Positions 1 to 5,752 are shown, numbered from the stretch's first letter. The stretch is DNA of 9,098 bases from Methylococcaceae bacterium (GCA_005779525.1 SXIZ01000123.1:1-9098), one strand, 5' to 3'. Notes: a model not told the origin generated them from the sequence alone. Program-made: numbers and translations.

Positions 1-236
1 AGCTTAACAGCAAATTCAGTCGCATTCGCATCCAACACAGTCTGTTGCCAATCTAGGTGCTGATCTGTAGGCTTGTACCAAAGCTCGTAGCCCGTGGCTC
101 CCGAAATTTTATCCCAGCTAGCTTTGGCTGCGGTGCAATGCGATAGCACCTTGATTGCAGGAGTATCAACTGCCCTGGCAAGTGAGTGCCAACTACCGCA
201 CAACAAGAGCAATAAGCAGTGTTTAAAGTATGTCAT
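1..236 (-). CDS. Exported protein with fibronectin-III-like domain, N-terminal part (cut by window edge)
   Basis: This reads leftward from an ATG at 236-234 and is still open at base 1, giving 78 visible codons. The first 22 or so residues look like a signal peptide: a basic start (MTYFKH), a leucine run, then a small-residue stretch ending LARA before VDTP. From about residue 27 the sequence resembles the first strands of a fibronectin type III domain: AKASWDKISGATGYELWYKP has the conserved Trp of strand B and the GYELWY pattern of strand C. An AAGG element lies about 8 bases before the ATG. The protein is therefore probably exported and may bind a surface or carbohydrate ligand, but the rest is outside the window and its function cannot be told. 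It is divergent from the GH114 gene. The length is too short for a firm domain call. Confidence 0.6.
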   Translation of the reverse strand, partial: MTYFKHCLLLLLCGSWHSLARAVDTPAIKVLSHCTAAKASWDKISGATGYELWYKPTDQHLDWQQTVLDANATEFAVK

Positions 237-327
237 ACAGGAAACCTTGGAGAATTAAAGATCTTGGCTAAGTTAGCTAAGAACGAATTGAAACCATTAT
301 GCCTTAACAATAAACTAGTTGCGGAAC

Positions 328-357
328 ATTTTACTGGGTATGCTGCCGAAGTAAAAT
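328..357. repeat. Inverted repeat ATTTTACT/AGTAAAAT
   Basis: The eight-base arms 328-335 and 350-357 are perfectly complementary around a 14-base centre. A short CGG (322-324) and CCG (358-360) could extend the stem across a three-base bulge. It lies in non-coding DNA and has no downstream T-run, so it does not look like a terminator. It could be a dispersed palindromic element or chance in AT-rich DNA. Confidence 0.4.
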
Positions 358-420
358 CCGTAGCGCATAGCTTTTAAGTTAGCTGGAGTAGAGGGTTAAT
401 TCTGCCAATTGACTAAATTA

Positions 421-462
421 AAAGATATTGCTGCAACACTCGTAAAATGAAGCAACAATATC
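421..462. repeat. Imperfect inverted repeat, 11-14 base arms
   Basis: GATATTGCTGC at 424-434 pairs with GCAACAATATC at 452-462 with one mismatch that would be G-U in RNA. Including flanking bases, 12 of 14 positions match. The loop is 17 bases. On the minus strand the stem is followed by TTTAATTT, so a weak minus-strand terminator is possible, but no minus-strand gene ends here. Confidence 0.4.
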
Positions 463-637
463 CTTAAGCATGGTCTAAAATAGCTTAAATAATCACTTTC
501 TGGTTAACCATGTTGCGTACTTAACCTGCTCCTTGTTTAGCGTAAGGTGTTGCCAAATGTTATTGTAAAAGTTGCCCCCCACCCTCAGCTAAAAATTCAA
601 CCAAGAAAGTCTTCTCACCTACCCAATTCTACTGTTT

Positions 638-1417
638 ATGATGCGACTTAATTTTTTATGCGGCTTACTGGGCACGATGTTGCTACTCTGTACGGAGGTT
701 TTTGCAGACACCACTTGGTGGCACCCAGAGGTAAAAACCACTTGGCAAATTCAATTACAAGGAAAAATCAATCGCACTAGCGCTATAAATATGTATGTGC
801 TGGATTTATTCGACACATCCGCGGCAACGATAAAGCTATTGCATGCGCGTGGGAGTAAAGTTGTATGCTATTTAAATGCGGGTAGTCTGGAGCAGTGGCG
901 TGCAGACAGCGAGGACTTTCCAGCGGAACTGATTGGTCTACCGCTAAGTGACTGGCTGGGCGAAAATTGGCTGGATATTTCACAGCTCGAAACCCTGATT
1001 CCGCTGTTAACGGCACGTTTAGATTTAGCGCAGTCCAAAGCCTGTGATGGCTTGGATTTTGATAATGTTGATGGCTTTACGCACGACACAGGCTTTGTGC
1101 TAACCGAAGCCGATCAAGCAAACTTTAATCATTGGTTGGCAATCGCTGCGCATGAACGTGGCATGGCTGCAGGTTTGCGCAATGATGCTACCCAAGCTCT
1201 CGACTTATCTGCCTATTTTGATTTTGCGCTCAGCGAAGCTTGCCAAATTAAACAAGAATGTGAACTTTACGAGGCTTTTAGCTACGCCAACAAACCCGTA
1301 TTTGATATTGAATACCGCGGCACTCCTACAAAAATCTGCGCCAACGCCAAACGTTTTGGCATAAACACCTTGATTAAACAATCCCAATTAACCGCCTGGC
1401 GTTATGCTTGTCGCTAA
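638..1417 (+). CDS. Secreted GH114-family glycoside hydrolase (endo-alpha-1,4-polygalactosaminidase-like)
   Basis: The product is 259 residues. An N-terminal signal peptide (hydrophobic stretch to about residue 23, ending VFA before DTTWW) sends it out of the cytoplasm. The LLLC near residue 18 does not fit a lipobox well, so signal peptidase I processing is more likely. The rest matches the GH114 TIM-barrel family: WHPEVKTTWQIQLQGKI at 28-44, CYLNAGSLEQWR at 77-88, WLDIS at 111-115, the conserved acidic motif DGLDFDNVDGF at 137-147, GLRNDATQ at 179-186, FALSEAC at 196-202 and VFDIEY at 221-226. The DFDNVDG and SEAC acidic residues are the expected active-site positions. Family members cleave alpha-1,4-galactosaminogalactan-type polymers; the real substrate here is unknown. 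Two adjacent ATGs (638, 641) are possible starts and neither has a strong ribosome site. No exopolysaccharide genes are visible nearby. Confidence 0.88.
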   Translation: MMRLNFLCGLLGTMLLLCTEVFADTTWWHPEVKTTWQIQLQGKINRTSAINMYVLDLFDTSAATIKLLHARGSKVVCYLNAGSLEQWRADSEDFPAELIGLPLSDWLGENWLDISQLETLIPLLTARLDLAQSKACDGLDFDNVDGFTHDTGFVLTEADQANFNHWLAIAAHERGMAAGLRNDATQALDLSAYFDFALSEACQIKQECELYEAFSYANKPVFDIEYRGTPTKICANAKRFGINTLIKQSQLTAWRYACR

Positions 1418-1488
1418 GTCCCTGGGGGATAATCTGTTATCTTTGGTATTTACATTAAAATGCTCAACTTTCTCGGAATTAATTGCTT

Positions 1489-1890
1489 ATGCAAGAACTT
1501 ACGGCACAACGCTTAGATAAGTGGCTTTGGGCCGCACGCTTTTATAAAACGCGGCAATTAGCACAAGAAGCCGTGGCAGGCGGCAAAGTCCATTTAAATG
1601 GACAACGCACCAAACCAAGTAAAGAAGTCAAAGTGGGCGATCAATTAGTGATTCATATTGAGCATTACTCATGGGAACTTTGCATTCTCGGTTTAAACCC
1701 ACAACGGCGGCCAGCAGAAGAAGCCCGTCAGCTTTATGCCGAAAGTCCGGACAGCCATGCTAAACGCCAAACACTAATAACCGAACACAAAGCACAGAAT
1801 GCTTTATTAGGCTATCCACAACGCAGCCATAAACCGAACAAAAAAGATCGCCGTTTAATTCATCGATTTGTGCAAAAACAAAGCGAATAG
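1489..1890 (+). CDS. hslR: Hsp15, heat-shock ribosome-associated S4-domain protein
   Basis: The product is 133 residues, the usual size for Hsp15. In E. coli this protein binds 50S subunits carrying stalled peptidyl-tRNA after heat shock and helps recycle them. The S4 RNA-binding domain covers roughly residues 7-65 and begins RLDKWLWAARFYKTR, followed by GGKVHLNGQRTKPSKEV, both close to E. coli HslR. The later QRRPAEEARQLY and the basic tail KPNKKDRRLIHRF also match the family. I chose the ATG at 1489. A TTG at 1483 in the same frame is also possible, since a GGAA at 1475-1478 is about 4 bases from the TTG and 10 from the ATG. The gene lies 71 bases after the GH114 gene on the same strand, so they could share a transcript, although a GATAAT at 1428-1433 might be a promoter element. 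Confidence 0.93.
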   Translation: MQELTAQRLDKWLWAARFYKTRQLAQEAVAGGKVHLNGQRTKPSKEVKVGDQLVIHIEHYSWELCILGLNPQRRPAEEARQLYAESPDSHAKRQTLITEHKAQNALLGYPQRSHKPNKKDRRLIHRFVQKQSE

Positions 1891-1948
1891 ATGCGTAAAC
1901 TTAACAGCAAAATTAACTGAGGCTCGATCTTCAAAATTCTTAAGTTTC

Positions 1949-1980
1949 ATGGCTTAGGCAACTAAGCATTCTTATTCTTA
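1949..1980 (+). terminator. Possible terminator of hslR
   Basis: GCTTAG (1952-1957) and CTAAGC (1962-1967) form a perfect six-base stem on a GCAA tetraloop. It extends by two A-T pairs across one bulged G and is followed by TTCTTATTCTT. The stem is short and the T-run is interrupted, so this is a weak candidate. It lies about 60 bases past the hslR stop and beyond the end of the PIN remnant. Confidence 0.35.
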
Positions 1981-1981
1981 C

Positions 1982-2258
1982 CAAAAATAAATTGACGACA
2001 TAAATATCAAACTCACTGTCGGCATTGGCTAAAGCTAAATTTTCCAATTTTGCTTAAACCAAAATCAACCGATCGAATGGGTCTTTATGAATCAATGGCA
2101 ATTGATCCAGTGTAAAAATTTGATCGGATTCAATCAGAAGGATTTGCAAGCCATTATTCATAACTTGTTCATTGATTAACTCCTGCAAAATCTGTATGCG
2201 TTAGATTTTTCCCAATTGCAATTTAATTTGCATTTCCCAAACTGGCCACGATTAAACA
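1982..2258 (-). pseudogene. Decayed VapC-like PIN-domain toxin remnant
   Basis: On the minus strand the DNA translates to a sequence that follows the C-terminal two thirds of a VapC-type PIN ribonuclease. In order it reads LIVAS, then in a shifted frame WEMQIKLQLGKI, a stop (TAA, 2203-2201), RIQILQELINEQVMNNGLQI, LLIESDQIFTLDQLPLIHK, DPFDRLILV, a second stop (TAA, 2056-2054), and AKLENLALANADSEFDIYVV. WEMQIK, the LPxxHKDPFDR block with its conserved acidic residue, and the final ADSEFDxY are the family hallmarks. The second stop sits where members have the Gln of AQA, so a CAA to TAA change explains it. A one-base remainder between AGT and TGG (2240) marks the frameshift. The N-terminal part with the first catalytic Asp is not recognisable. 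The remnant cannot encode an active toxin. Confidence 0.78.
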
Positions 2259-2324
2259 GGTATGCCTATGGGAGCAGGTATTCAGGCTAAACTATTTAGG
2301 GAAAAATATATTTTTTGAAAAAAA

Positions 2325-2350
2325 ATAATCTGCTCATTACGTTAGATTAT
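2325..2350. repeat. Inverted repeat ATAATCT/AGATTAT
   Basis: Perfect seven-base arms at 2325-2331 and 2344-2350 flank a 12-base centre. The right arm overlaps the -35 element proposed for the chemotaxis gene, so a regulator-binding site is possible. In AT-rich DNA a repeat of this size can also occur by chance. Confidence 0.3.
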
Positions 2351-2376
2351 GACGAATTTTAGTGCTACTTTATAAA
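2349..2376 (+). promoter_or_regulatory. Candidate sigma-70 promoter of the MCP gene
   Basis: ATGACG at 2349-2354 (4 of 6 to TTGACA) is followed after 16 bases by TATAAA at 2371-2376. Just upstream is a run of A and T that could act as an UP element. Transcription would begin near 2383, leaving a leader of about 94 bases. The leader would include an imperfect hairpin AAACCC...GGGTTT around 2413-2435. Confidence 0.4.
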
Positions 2377-2444
2377 ATACAAGAAGCATAATTCAGCCGA
2401 GTGCGGGCGAAAAAACCCTTTTAAAAAATGGGTTTAAGTTATAT

Positions 2445-2452
2445 ACCGATAC
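2445..2452 (+). promoter_or_regulatory. Possible sigma-28 -10 element
   Basis: ACCGATAC matches 6 of 8 positions of the flagellar sigma-28 -10 consensus GCCGATAA, and would start transcription close to the MCP ribosome site. A TAAA exists at 2422-2425, but the spacer is 19 bases rather than about 15. The call rests mainly on the -10 match and on the gene being a chemotaxis gene. Confidence 0.2.
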
Positions 2453-2476
2453 AAGTTTTGAATAGGAATTAAACTC

Positions 2477-4600
2477 ATGAAATCTATTTCACTTACAGTG
2501 CGTCATCTATTAGTATTGATGAGCGTGATGACCCTCCTGTCTATGTTATTACTTTCATTTGTAGGTTTATATAATGTTGATCAACTAAATTCAGGAATTT
2601 CGTCAATCGCAAACACCGGGCAAGCAGTACGCAGGCAAATGGATGCGGATATGATGCATGATGCTATTCGAAGCGATGTTCTAGGCTTAACGTTAGCAAA
2701 ACGAGATGATCAATTTGATCGTATAAAAGAAATTCAAGAAGAGCTTAATGAACATATTGAAAGATTTAAGCAAAATATCAACGAAAATTCTCATGCTAGT
2801 TTAAGTGAACCCATTAATAAGCAGATCGCGTTGATTATTCCTGTTGTTAATTCCTATAATGATTTAGCACAAAATATTGCGGTCACCGCAATCAATCACC
2901 GAAATATCGATGTTCAGATGTTGACATCATTTAAGCTTCAATTTGAAACTTTAGAAATTGAAATGGAAAAGCTTGCTGATTTGATACAGCAGGACTCGGA
3001 GACTGCGACCCAAGCAGCCGATATTCAGGTGGCATCGTGCAAAACTAACACGATTGTAATTCTTATCGTTTCGCTAATTTTATTTGCATTCTTGGCTTGG
3101 TATATTTTTAGGCGGATTACTCTACCGCTTACTGCTATCGCTAAAATTACTGAAGAAATAAATCATACTGGAAATTTTGCATTACGAGTCAATATAAATG
3201 CTAATGACGAACTTGGAACAGTTGCAATTTCATTCAATAGTATGATGAATTCATTGCAAAATTCGCTTAAAGGCATAAATAGTGTCATGGAGTCCGTTGC
3301 AAAAGGCGATTTTCACGCAAGAGTGATATCTGAAGCACATGGTGATTTAGACCATTTGAAAGAAAGCGTCAATGGAAGCGTAGAAAAGCTAGAGTTTACG
3401 ATGAACGAGCTAACCCATGTAATGCAAGCCTTGCATAACGGTGACTTCACTAAACGCGTCAATTCCAATATCGAAGGTGAATTCAAACTGGCAGTTGATA
3501 ACGCCATGAAATCGATGCAAATCATGTTAAGCGACATTGGTGCAGTCATGGAACAAGTGGCTCAAGGTAATATATCTCAACGTGTCACCGCTGAAGGACA
3601 AGGTGATTTTGCTAAGCTTAAACATGACATTAATAATTCGCTTGAGGCACTCACCTGCCTAACCGAAATTGAACAAATGGCAGCAGGATTGGCTGCAGGT
3701 GATTTAACACAAAGCATCGTCAAAACCTATCCTGGAACCTTTGGAAAGGTAATTGCTGCTATGAATGATACCGGAGATAATTTAAAACGCTTAGTCGGGG
3801 AAATAAAAATTGCAACAGAAACGATTAATTCTGCGGCGAAAGAAATTGCAATTGGCAACATTGATTTATCACACCGCACTGTAGAACAAACTACAAGTCT
3901 TGAACAAACCACGTCTATAATGAAAGAGTTAACCTCAAGTGTTCAGGCAAATGCAAATAATGCGTTACGTGCGAACCAACTATCTAAAAATGCTGCGGAA
4001 ATTGCCTCAAAAGGGGGCATTGTTGTCGGGCAGGCCGTCACTACCATGGAGTTTATTAAGAATTCCTCAAATAAAATTGTTGAAATAATCACTGTAATCG
4101 ACAATATCGCTTTTCAAACGAACATTCTAGCGCTTAACGCAGCTGTAGAAGCCGCTCGTGCGGGGAATAACGGCTTAGGTTTTGCAGTGGTTGCGGGTGA
4201 AGTCCGTAATCTTGCTCGACGGTGTGCTGTTTCAGCTTTAGAAATCAAAAGTATTATTCGAGATTCTGTTACAAAAATCGAAGATGGCAGCATATTAGTA
4301 CTGCAGTCAGGTAAATCTATGGATGCAATTGTCAAATCTATTGCAGAAGTTACCGGAATTATTGAAACAATTACCACCACTTCGAGCGAGCAAACGACAG
4401 GTATTCACCAAATGGATCAGGCTATTTTGCAAATGGATAGTATGACGCAGCAAAATGCAGCATTAGTTGAGCAAGCCGCCGCCTCAGCAGAATCTTTGAA
4501 GTCACAAGCCGAATTTTTATCCATCAATGTTGCAAAATTTAATATTGAAATAGATCTAGATCCAGATCTAGATTCAGTCAATTTGATTTATAACGCTTAA
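2477..4600 (+). CDS. Methyl-accepting chemotaxis protein with five HAMP units
   Basis: This 707-residue transmembrane receptor senses an unknown signal and controls CheA through CheW. TM1 is about residues 9-32, a mostly helical periplasmic domain runs 33-190 (four-helix-bundle type by appearance), and TM2 is 191-211. A standard HAMP follows (212-264). Four more HAMP-like units carry the repeated VMExVAxGDFxxRV pattern, at about 266-311, 313-354, 355-398 and 399-443. The methyl-accepting signalling domain covers about 444-690. The tip IAFQTNILALNAAVEAARAG (544-563) is classic, but the next residues are NNGLGF where most receptors have EQGRGF. The C-terminus lacks the NWETF-type CheR tether and ends in an acidic DLDPDLDS repeat. 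AGGAA at 2464-2468 sits 8 bases before the ATG. The first half is markedly AT-rich: 17 G/C in bases 2701-2760 against 32 in 6601-6660 of the kinase. No che genes are adjacent. Confidence 0.95.
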   Translation: MKSISLTVRHLLVLMSVMTLLSMLLLSFVGLYNVDQLNSGISSIANTGQAVRRQMDADMMHDAIRSDVLGLTLAKRDDQFDRIKEIQEELNEHIERFKQNINENSHASLSEPINKQIALIIPVVNSYNDLAQNIAVTAINHRNIDVQMLTSFKLQFETLEIEMEKLADLIQQDSETATQAADIQVASCKTNTIVILIVSLILFAFLAWYIFRRITLPLTAIAKITEEINHTGNFALRVNINANDELGTVAISFNSMMNSLQNSLKGINSVMESVAKGDFHARVISEAHGDLDHLKESVNGSVEKLEFTMNELTHVMQALHNGDFTKRVNSNIEGEFKLAVDNAMKSMQIMLSDIGAVMEQVAQGNISQRVTAEGQGDFAKLKHDINNSLEALTCLTEIEQMAAGLAAGDLTQSIVKTYPGTFGKVIAAMNDTGDNLKRLVGEIKIATETINSAAKEIAIGNIDLSHRTVEQTTSLEQTTSIMKELTSSVQANANNALRANQLSKNAAEIASKGGIVVGQAVTTMEFIKNSSNKIVEIITVIDNIAFQTNILALNAAVEAARAGNNGLGFAVVAGEVRNLARRCAVSALEIKSIIRDSVTKIEDGSILVLQSGKSMDAIVKSIAEVTGIIETITTTSSEQTTGIHQMDQAILQMDSMTQQNAALVEQAAASAESLKSQAEFLSINVAKFNIEIDLDPDLDSVNLIYNA
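4552..4575 (+). repeat. Tandem 12-base repeat at the MCP C-terminus
   Basis: AGATCTAGATCC (4552-4563) is followed directly by AGATCTAGATTC (4564-4575), 11 of 12 bases identical. In frame it encodes DLDP and DLDS just before the stop. Such a repeat could arise by replication slippage and could vary in copy number between strains. Confidence 0.7.
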
Positions 4601-4602
4601 CT

Positions 4603-4655
4603 GTCTGCGCAGACTTGATCTGACAGATAACTGTTTTTGTTGGTGTCTGTCAGAT
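4603..4655. repeat. Palindrome plus long inverted repeat downstream of the MCP gene
   Basis: GTCTGCGCAGAC at 4603-4614 is a perfect palindrome. It is followed by ATCTGACAGA (4618-4627) and TCTGTCAGAT (4646-4655), perfect 10-base arms with an 18-base T-rich loop. The arms share CTGTC/GACAG cores, so alternative pairings are possible, for example 4601-4605 with 4622-4626. The cluster starts directly after the MCP stop and probably helps end or protect that transcript. Confidence 0.6.
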
Positions 4656-4822
4656 TAGATTGGGTTCGGATTTTTCAGAGCCCAAATCCGTTTTCCATCC
4701 AGCAAGGTATCCAATCGACAAATTATCAGTTTTGCAGGGGTCTTAAATGTGCCAATTATCCACTCAATTAGCACTACAGTCTCTGCACAATCTTGTTTAA
4801 TATCTTCATAATCTCTCCACAT
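4655..4822 (-). CDS. Possible 55-residue ORF of unknown function
   Basis: Reading leftward, an ATG at 4822-4820 opens a 55-codon frame ending in TAA at 4657-4655. The product begins MWRDYEDIKQDCAETVV and ends DGKRIWALKNPNPI. The composition is protein-like, with alternating charged and hydrophobic residues, and a TAGGAG lies only three bases before an in-frame TGA-ATG. Against it: the frame is short, AGA and ATA codons occur, its stop falls inside an inverted repeat, and its first codons overlap the promoter proposed for the EF-hand gene. I do not recognise the family. It may be a small gene, part of a dispersed repeat, or a chance frame. Confidence 0.25.
   Translation of the reverse strand: MWRDYEDIKQDCAETVVLIEWIIGTFKTPAKLIICRLDTLLDGKRIWALKNPNPI
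4667..4694 (+). terminator. Probable rho-independent terminator of the MCP gene
   Basis: CGGATTT (4667-4673) pairs with AAATCCG (4684-4690) around a 10-base loop and is followed by TTTT. A competing stem, TTGGGTTC with GAGCCCAA and one G-U pair, overlaps it. The position about 70 bases past the MCP stop fits termination. Confidence 0.5.
4784..4812 (+). promoter_or_regulatory. Candidate sigma-70 promoter of the EF-hand gene
   Basis: TGCACA at 4784-4789 (4 of 6 to TTGACA) and CATAAT at 4807-4812 (5 of 6 to TATAAT) are separated by an ideal 17 bases. Transcription would start near 4819, giving a leader of about 97 bases before the ATG at 4916. Confidence 0.4.
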
Positions 4823-4915
4823 TCACTCCTATCTCGCAGCTTAAGCTATACCCAACTGAAAAGCACAACGCAAAGTAAGTTACTTCATAACTTTTTCCGC
4901 TTTTAGGAGTTCATC

Positions 4916-5467
4916 ATGAAAACTATTAAATATTTAAAACCAGTTTTGCTTTTATCTGCTGCCTTAGCATTGCCTTTGAATGTATTGGCATTAACCGATC
5001 CTCTGGGGTTTGATACCAATGGCGATGGCCAAATTTCAGATGCTGAACGCCAAGTAGGTTTGACGTCGTTGTTTAGCAAAATTGATACGAATGCCGATGG
5101 TTATTTAAGCTTAAGCGAAGTGCAAGTGTGGCGCAATAGTACACAAGTTACGCATTTTAATACCTTGGATACCGACGCGAGCACGACTTTGAGCTTAGCG
5201 GAGTTACAAGCCAACAGTTCTCAAATACCGCATCCTGAAGCAATTACCACCAAGCTGTTTAATTTGCTTGATGCCGATGCCAATGGCAGTCTCAATTGGG
5301 ATGAGTTTGCCGTGCTTGAACCCAGCAAAGGGGAAATCATCCGACAATTTGCGCGTATGGATAGCGATGATGATGGCAAAGTCTCCCAAACTGAGTTTTT
5401 AACTGCCCCAGGCCCTGGCGGTCATGGTGGTCCTGGCGGCAACGGTGGCCCAGGTGGCAGACGCTAA
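4916..5467 (+). CDS. Secreted EF-hand calcium-binding protein
   Basis: The product is 183 residues with a signal peptide (KTIKYLK, then a hydrophobic core, cleavage likely after NVLA near residue 25), so it acts in the periplasm or outside. Five 12-residue EF-hand loops can be seen: DTNGDGQISDAE (33-44), DTNADGYLSLSE (57-68), DTDASTTLSLAE (85-96), DADANGSLNWDE (119-130) and DSDDDGKVSQTE (149-160). Four have acidic residues at positions 1, 3 and 12 and Gly at position 6. The third has Thr at position 6 and is probably a weak or lost site. The C-terminus is a Gly/Pro-rich tail built on GGPGGNGGPGGRR (171-183). AGGAG at 4905-4909 lies 6 bases from the ATG. Family members buffer Ca2+ or act as calcium-dependent partners; the partner is not evident. 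A BaeSR-like pair follows 285 bases downstream. Confidence 0.9.
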   Translation: MKTIKYLKPVLLLSAALALPLNVLALTDPLGFDTNGDGQISDAERQVGLTSLFSKIDTNADGYLSLSEVQVWRNSTQVTHFNTLDTDASTTLSLAELQANSSQIPHPEAITTKLFNLLDADANGSLNWDEFAVLEPSKGEIIRQFARMDSDDDGKVSQTEFLTAPGPGGHGGPGGNGGPGGRR

Positions 5468-5517
5468 ATTGATTAACTTAAATACCTTAAATACTTGACT
5501 GAACATTGCCCCCTCCC

Positions 5518-5551
5518 CTTAGCAGTCGGCTTAAACCCTCTGGCTGCTAAG
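5518..5551 (+). terminator. Hairpin, possible terminator of the EF-hand gene
   Basis: CTTAGCAG (5518-5525) pairs perfectly with CTGCTAAG (5544-5551). The stem continues inward for four more pairs (two of them G-U) to a 10-base loop. The following CGGCTTTCT is only a weak T-tract, so termination may be inefficient or the structure may stabilise the mRNA 3' end. It begins about 50 bases after the stop. Confidence 0.45.
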
Positions 5552-5598
5552 CGGCTTTCTGGTGGGGTTAGCGTAGGCAAAATGTGGTTGCTGCATTG

Positions 5599-5608
5599 GG
5601 ATTAATCC
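5599..5608. promoter_or_regulatory. Palindrome, possible operator upstream of baeS
   Basis: GGATTAATCC is a perfect 10-base palindrome with TTG before it and AA after it. It lies about 145 bases before the kinase start. It does not resemble the E. coli BaeR box. Chance occurrence is quite possible. Confidence 0.2.
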
Positions 5609-5694
5609 AAGTCTCGCGACTCGTTAGCAAAAGCTCATCCTAACCTGTCTGCAACACAGCACTATTTCGTTAAAACTATTTTTAATGCTAAATT

Positions 5695-5721
5695 ACGCTG
5701 CATCCCCAGAAGATGCAGCGT
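5695..5721 (+). other. Strong hairpin immediately upstream of baeS
   Basis: ACGCTGCATC (5695-5704) and GATGCAGCGT (5712-5721) form a perfect 10-base GC-containing stem on a 7-base loop, followed by TTCTCTCTCTATTTT. It ends 31 bases before the kinase start codon. It could be a terminator or attenuator of upstream transcription, or a 5' leader structure that tunes baeSR expression. The pyrimidine-rich tail makes termination plausible but not certain. Confidence 0.6.
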
Positions 5722-5752
5722 TTCTCTCTCTATTTTCGCTCAAGGCAATGAC

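Larger units (their letters stand above)
237..637. other. Divergent intergenic region with several inverted repeats
   Basis: No gene is supported in these 401 bases between the divergent FN3-like and GH114 genes. The region contains three imperfect or perfect inverted repeats (263-281, 328-357, 421-462) and a 10-base palindrome TGGTTAACCA at 501-510. An extended -10-like TGtTATTGT at 558-566 could serve the GH114 gene, but I see no good -35 at the right spacing. No strong Shine-Dalgarno precedes the ATG at 638. Confidence 0.5.
1891..2476. other. Intergenic region holding a decayed toxin gene and the MCP leader
   Basis: These 586 bases carry no intact gene. They contain a possible hslR terminator hairpin (1949-1980), a minus-strand PIN-domain pseudogene (about 1982-2258), an A/T-rich tract (about 2302-2328), and the candidate promoter elements of the chemotaxis gene. 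No matching antitoxin reading frame is recognisable upstream of the pseudogene, on the minus strand beyond 2258. Confidence 0.6.
4601..4915. other. Intergenic region with hairpin cluster, possible small ORF and EF-hand promoter
   Basis: The 315 bases between the MCP and the EF-hand gene hold a perfect 12-base palindrome (4603-4614), a 10-base-arm inverted repeat (4618-4655), a terminator-like hairpin (4667-4694), a possible minus-strand ORF (4655-4822) and a candidate promoter (4784-4812). The region just ahead of the EF-hand gene ends in a clear AGGAG at 4905-4909. Confidence 0.55.

Noticed and set aside
315..368. Minus-strand 17-codon frame starting MRYGFYFGSIPSK
   Set aside because: Protein-like in sound but too short and without supporting signals; it overlaps the inverted repeat at 328-357.
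501..510. Palindrome TGGTTAACCA
   Set aside because: Ten bases, single occurrence, no promoter element placed next to it; expected by chance at this scale.
655..694. Lipobox in the GH114 signal peptide
   Set aside because: The Cys near residue 18 is preceded by LLL rather than a small residue, and a good signal peptidase I site (VFA before D) follows.
1483..1488. TTG start for hslR two codons upstream
   Set aside because: Possible, but the ATG at 1489 is the more usual codon and the family gives no reason for the extra residues.
4114..4380. Minus-strand 88-codon frame inside the MCP
   Set aside because: It lies opposite the most conserved part of the signalling domain, so the plus-strand frame explains it.
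5531..5625. Minus-strand open stretch with LGLIPMQQPHFAYANPTRK
   Set aside because: About 30 codons, no ribosome site, and it overlaps the EF-hand 3' hairpin; not enough to call a gene or a remnant.
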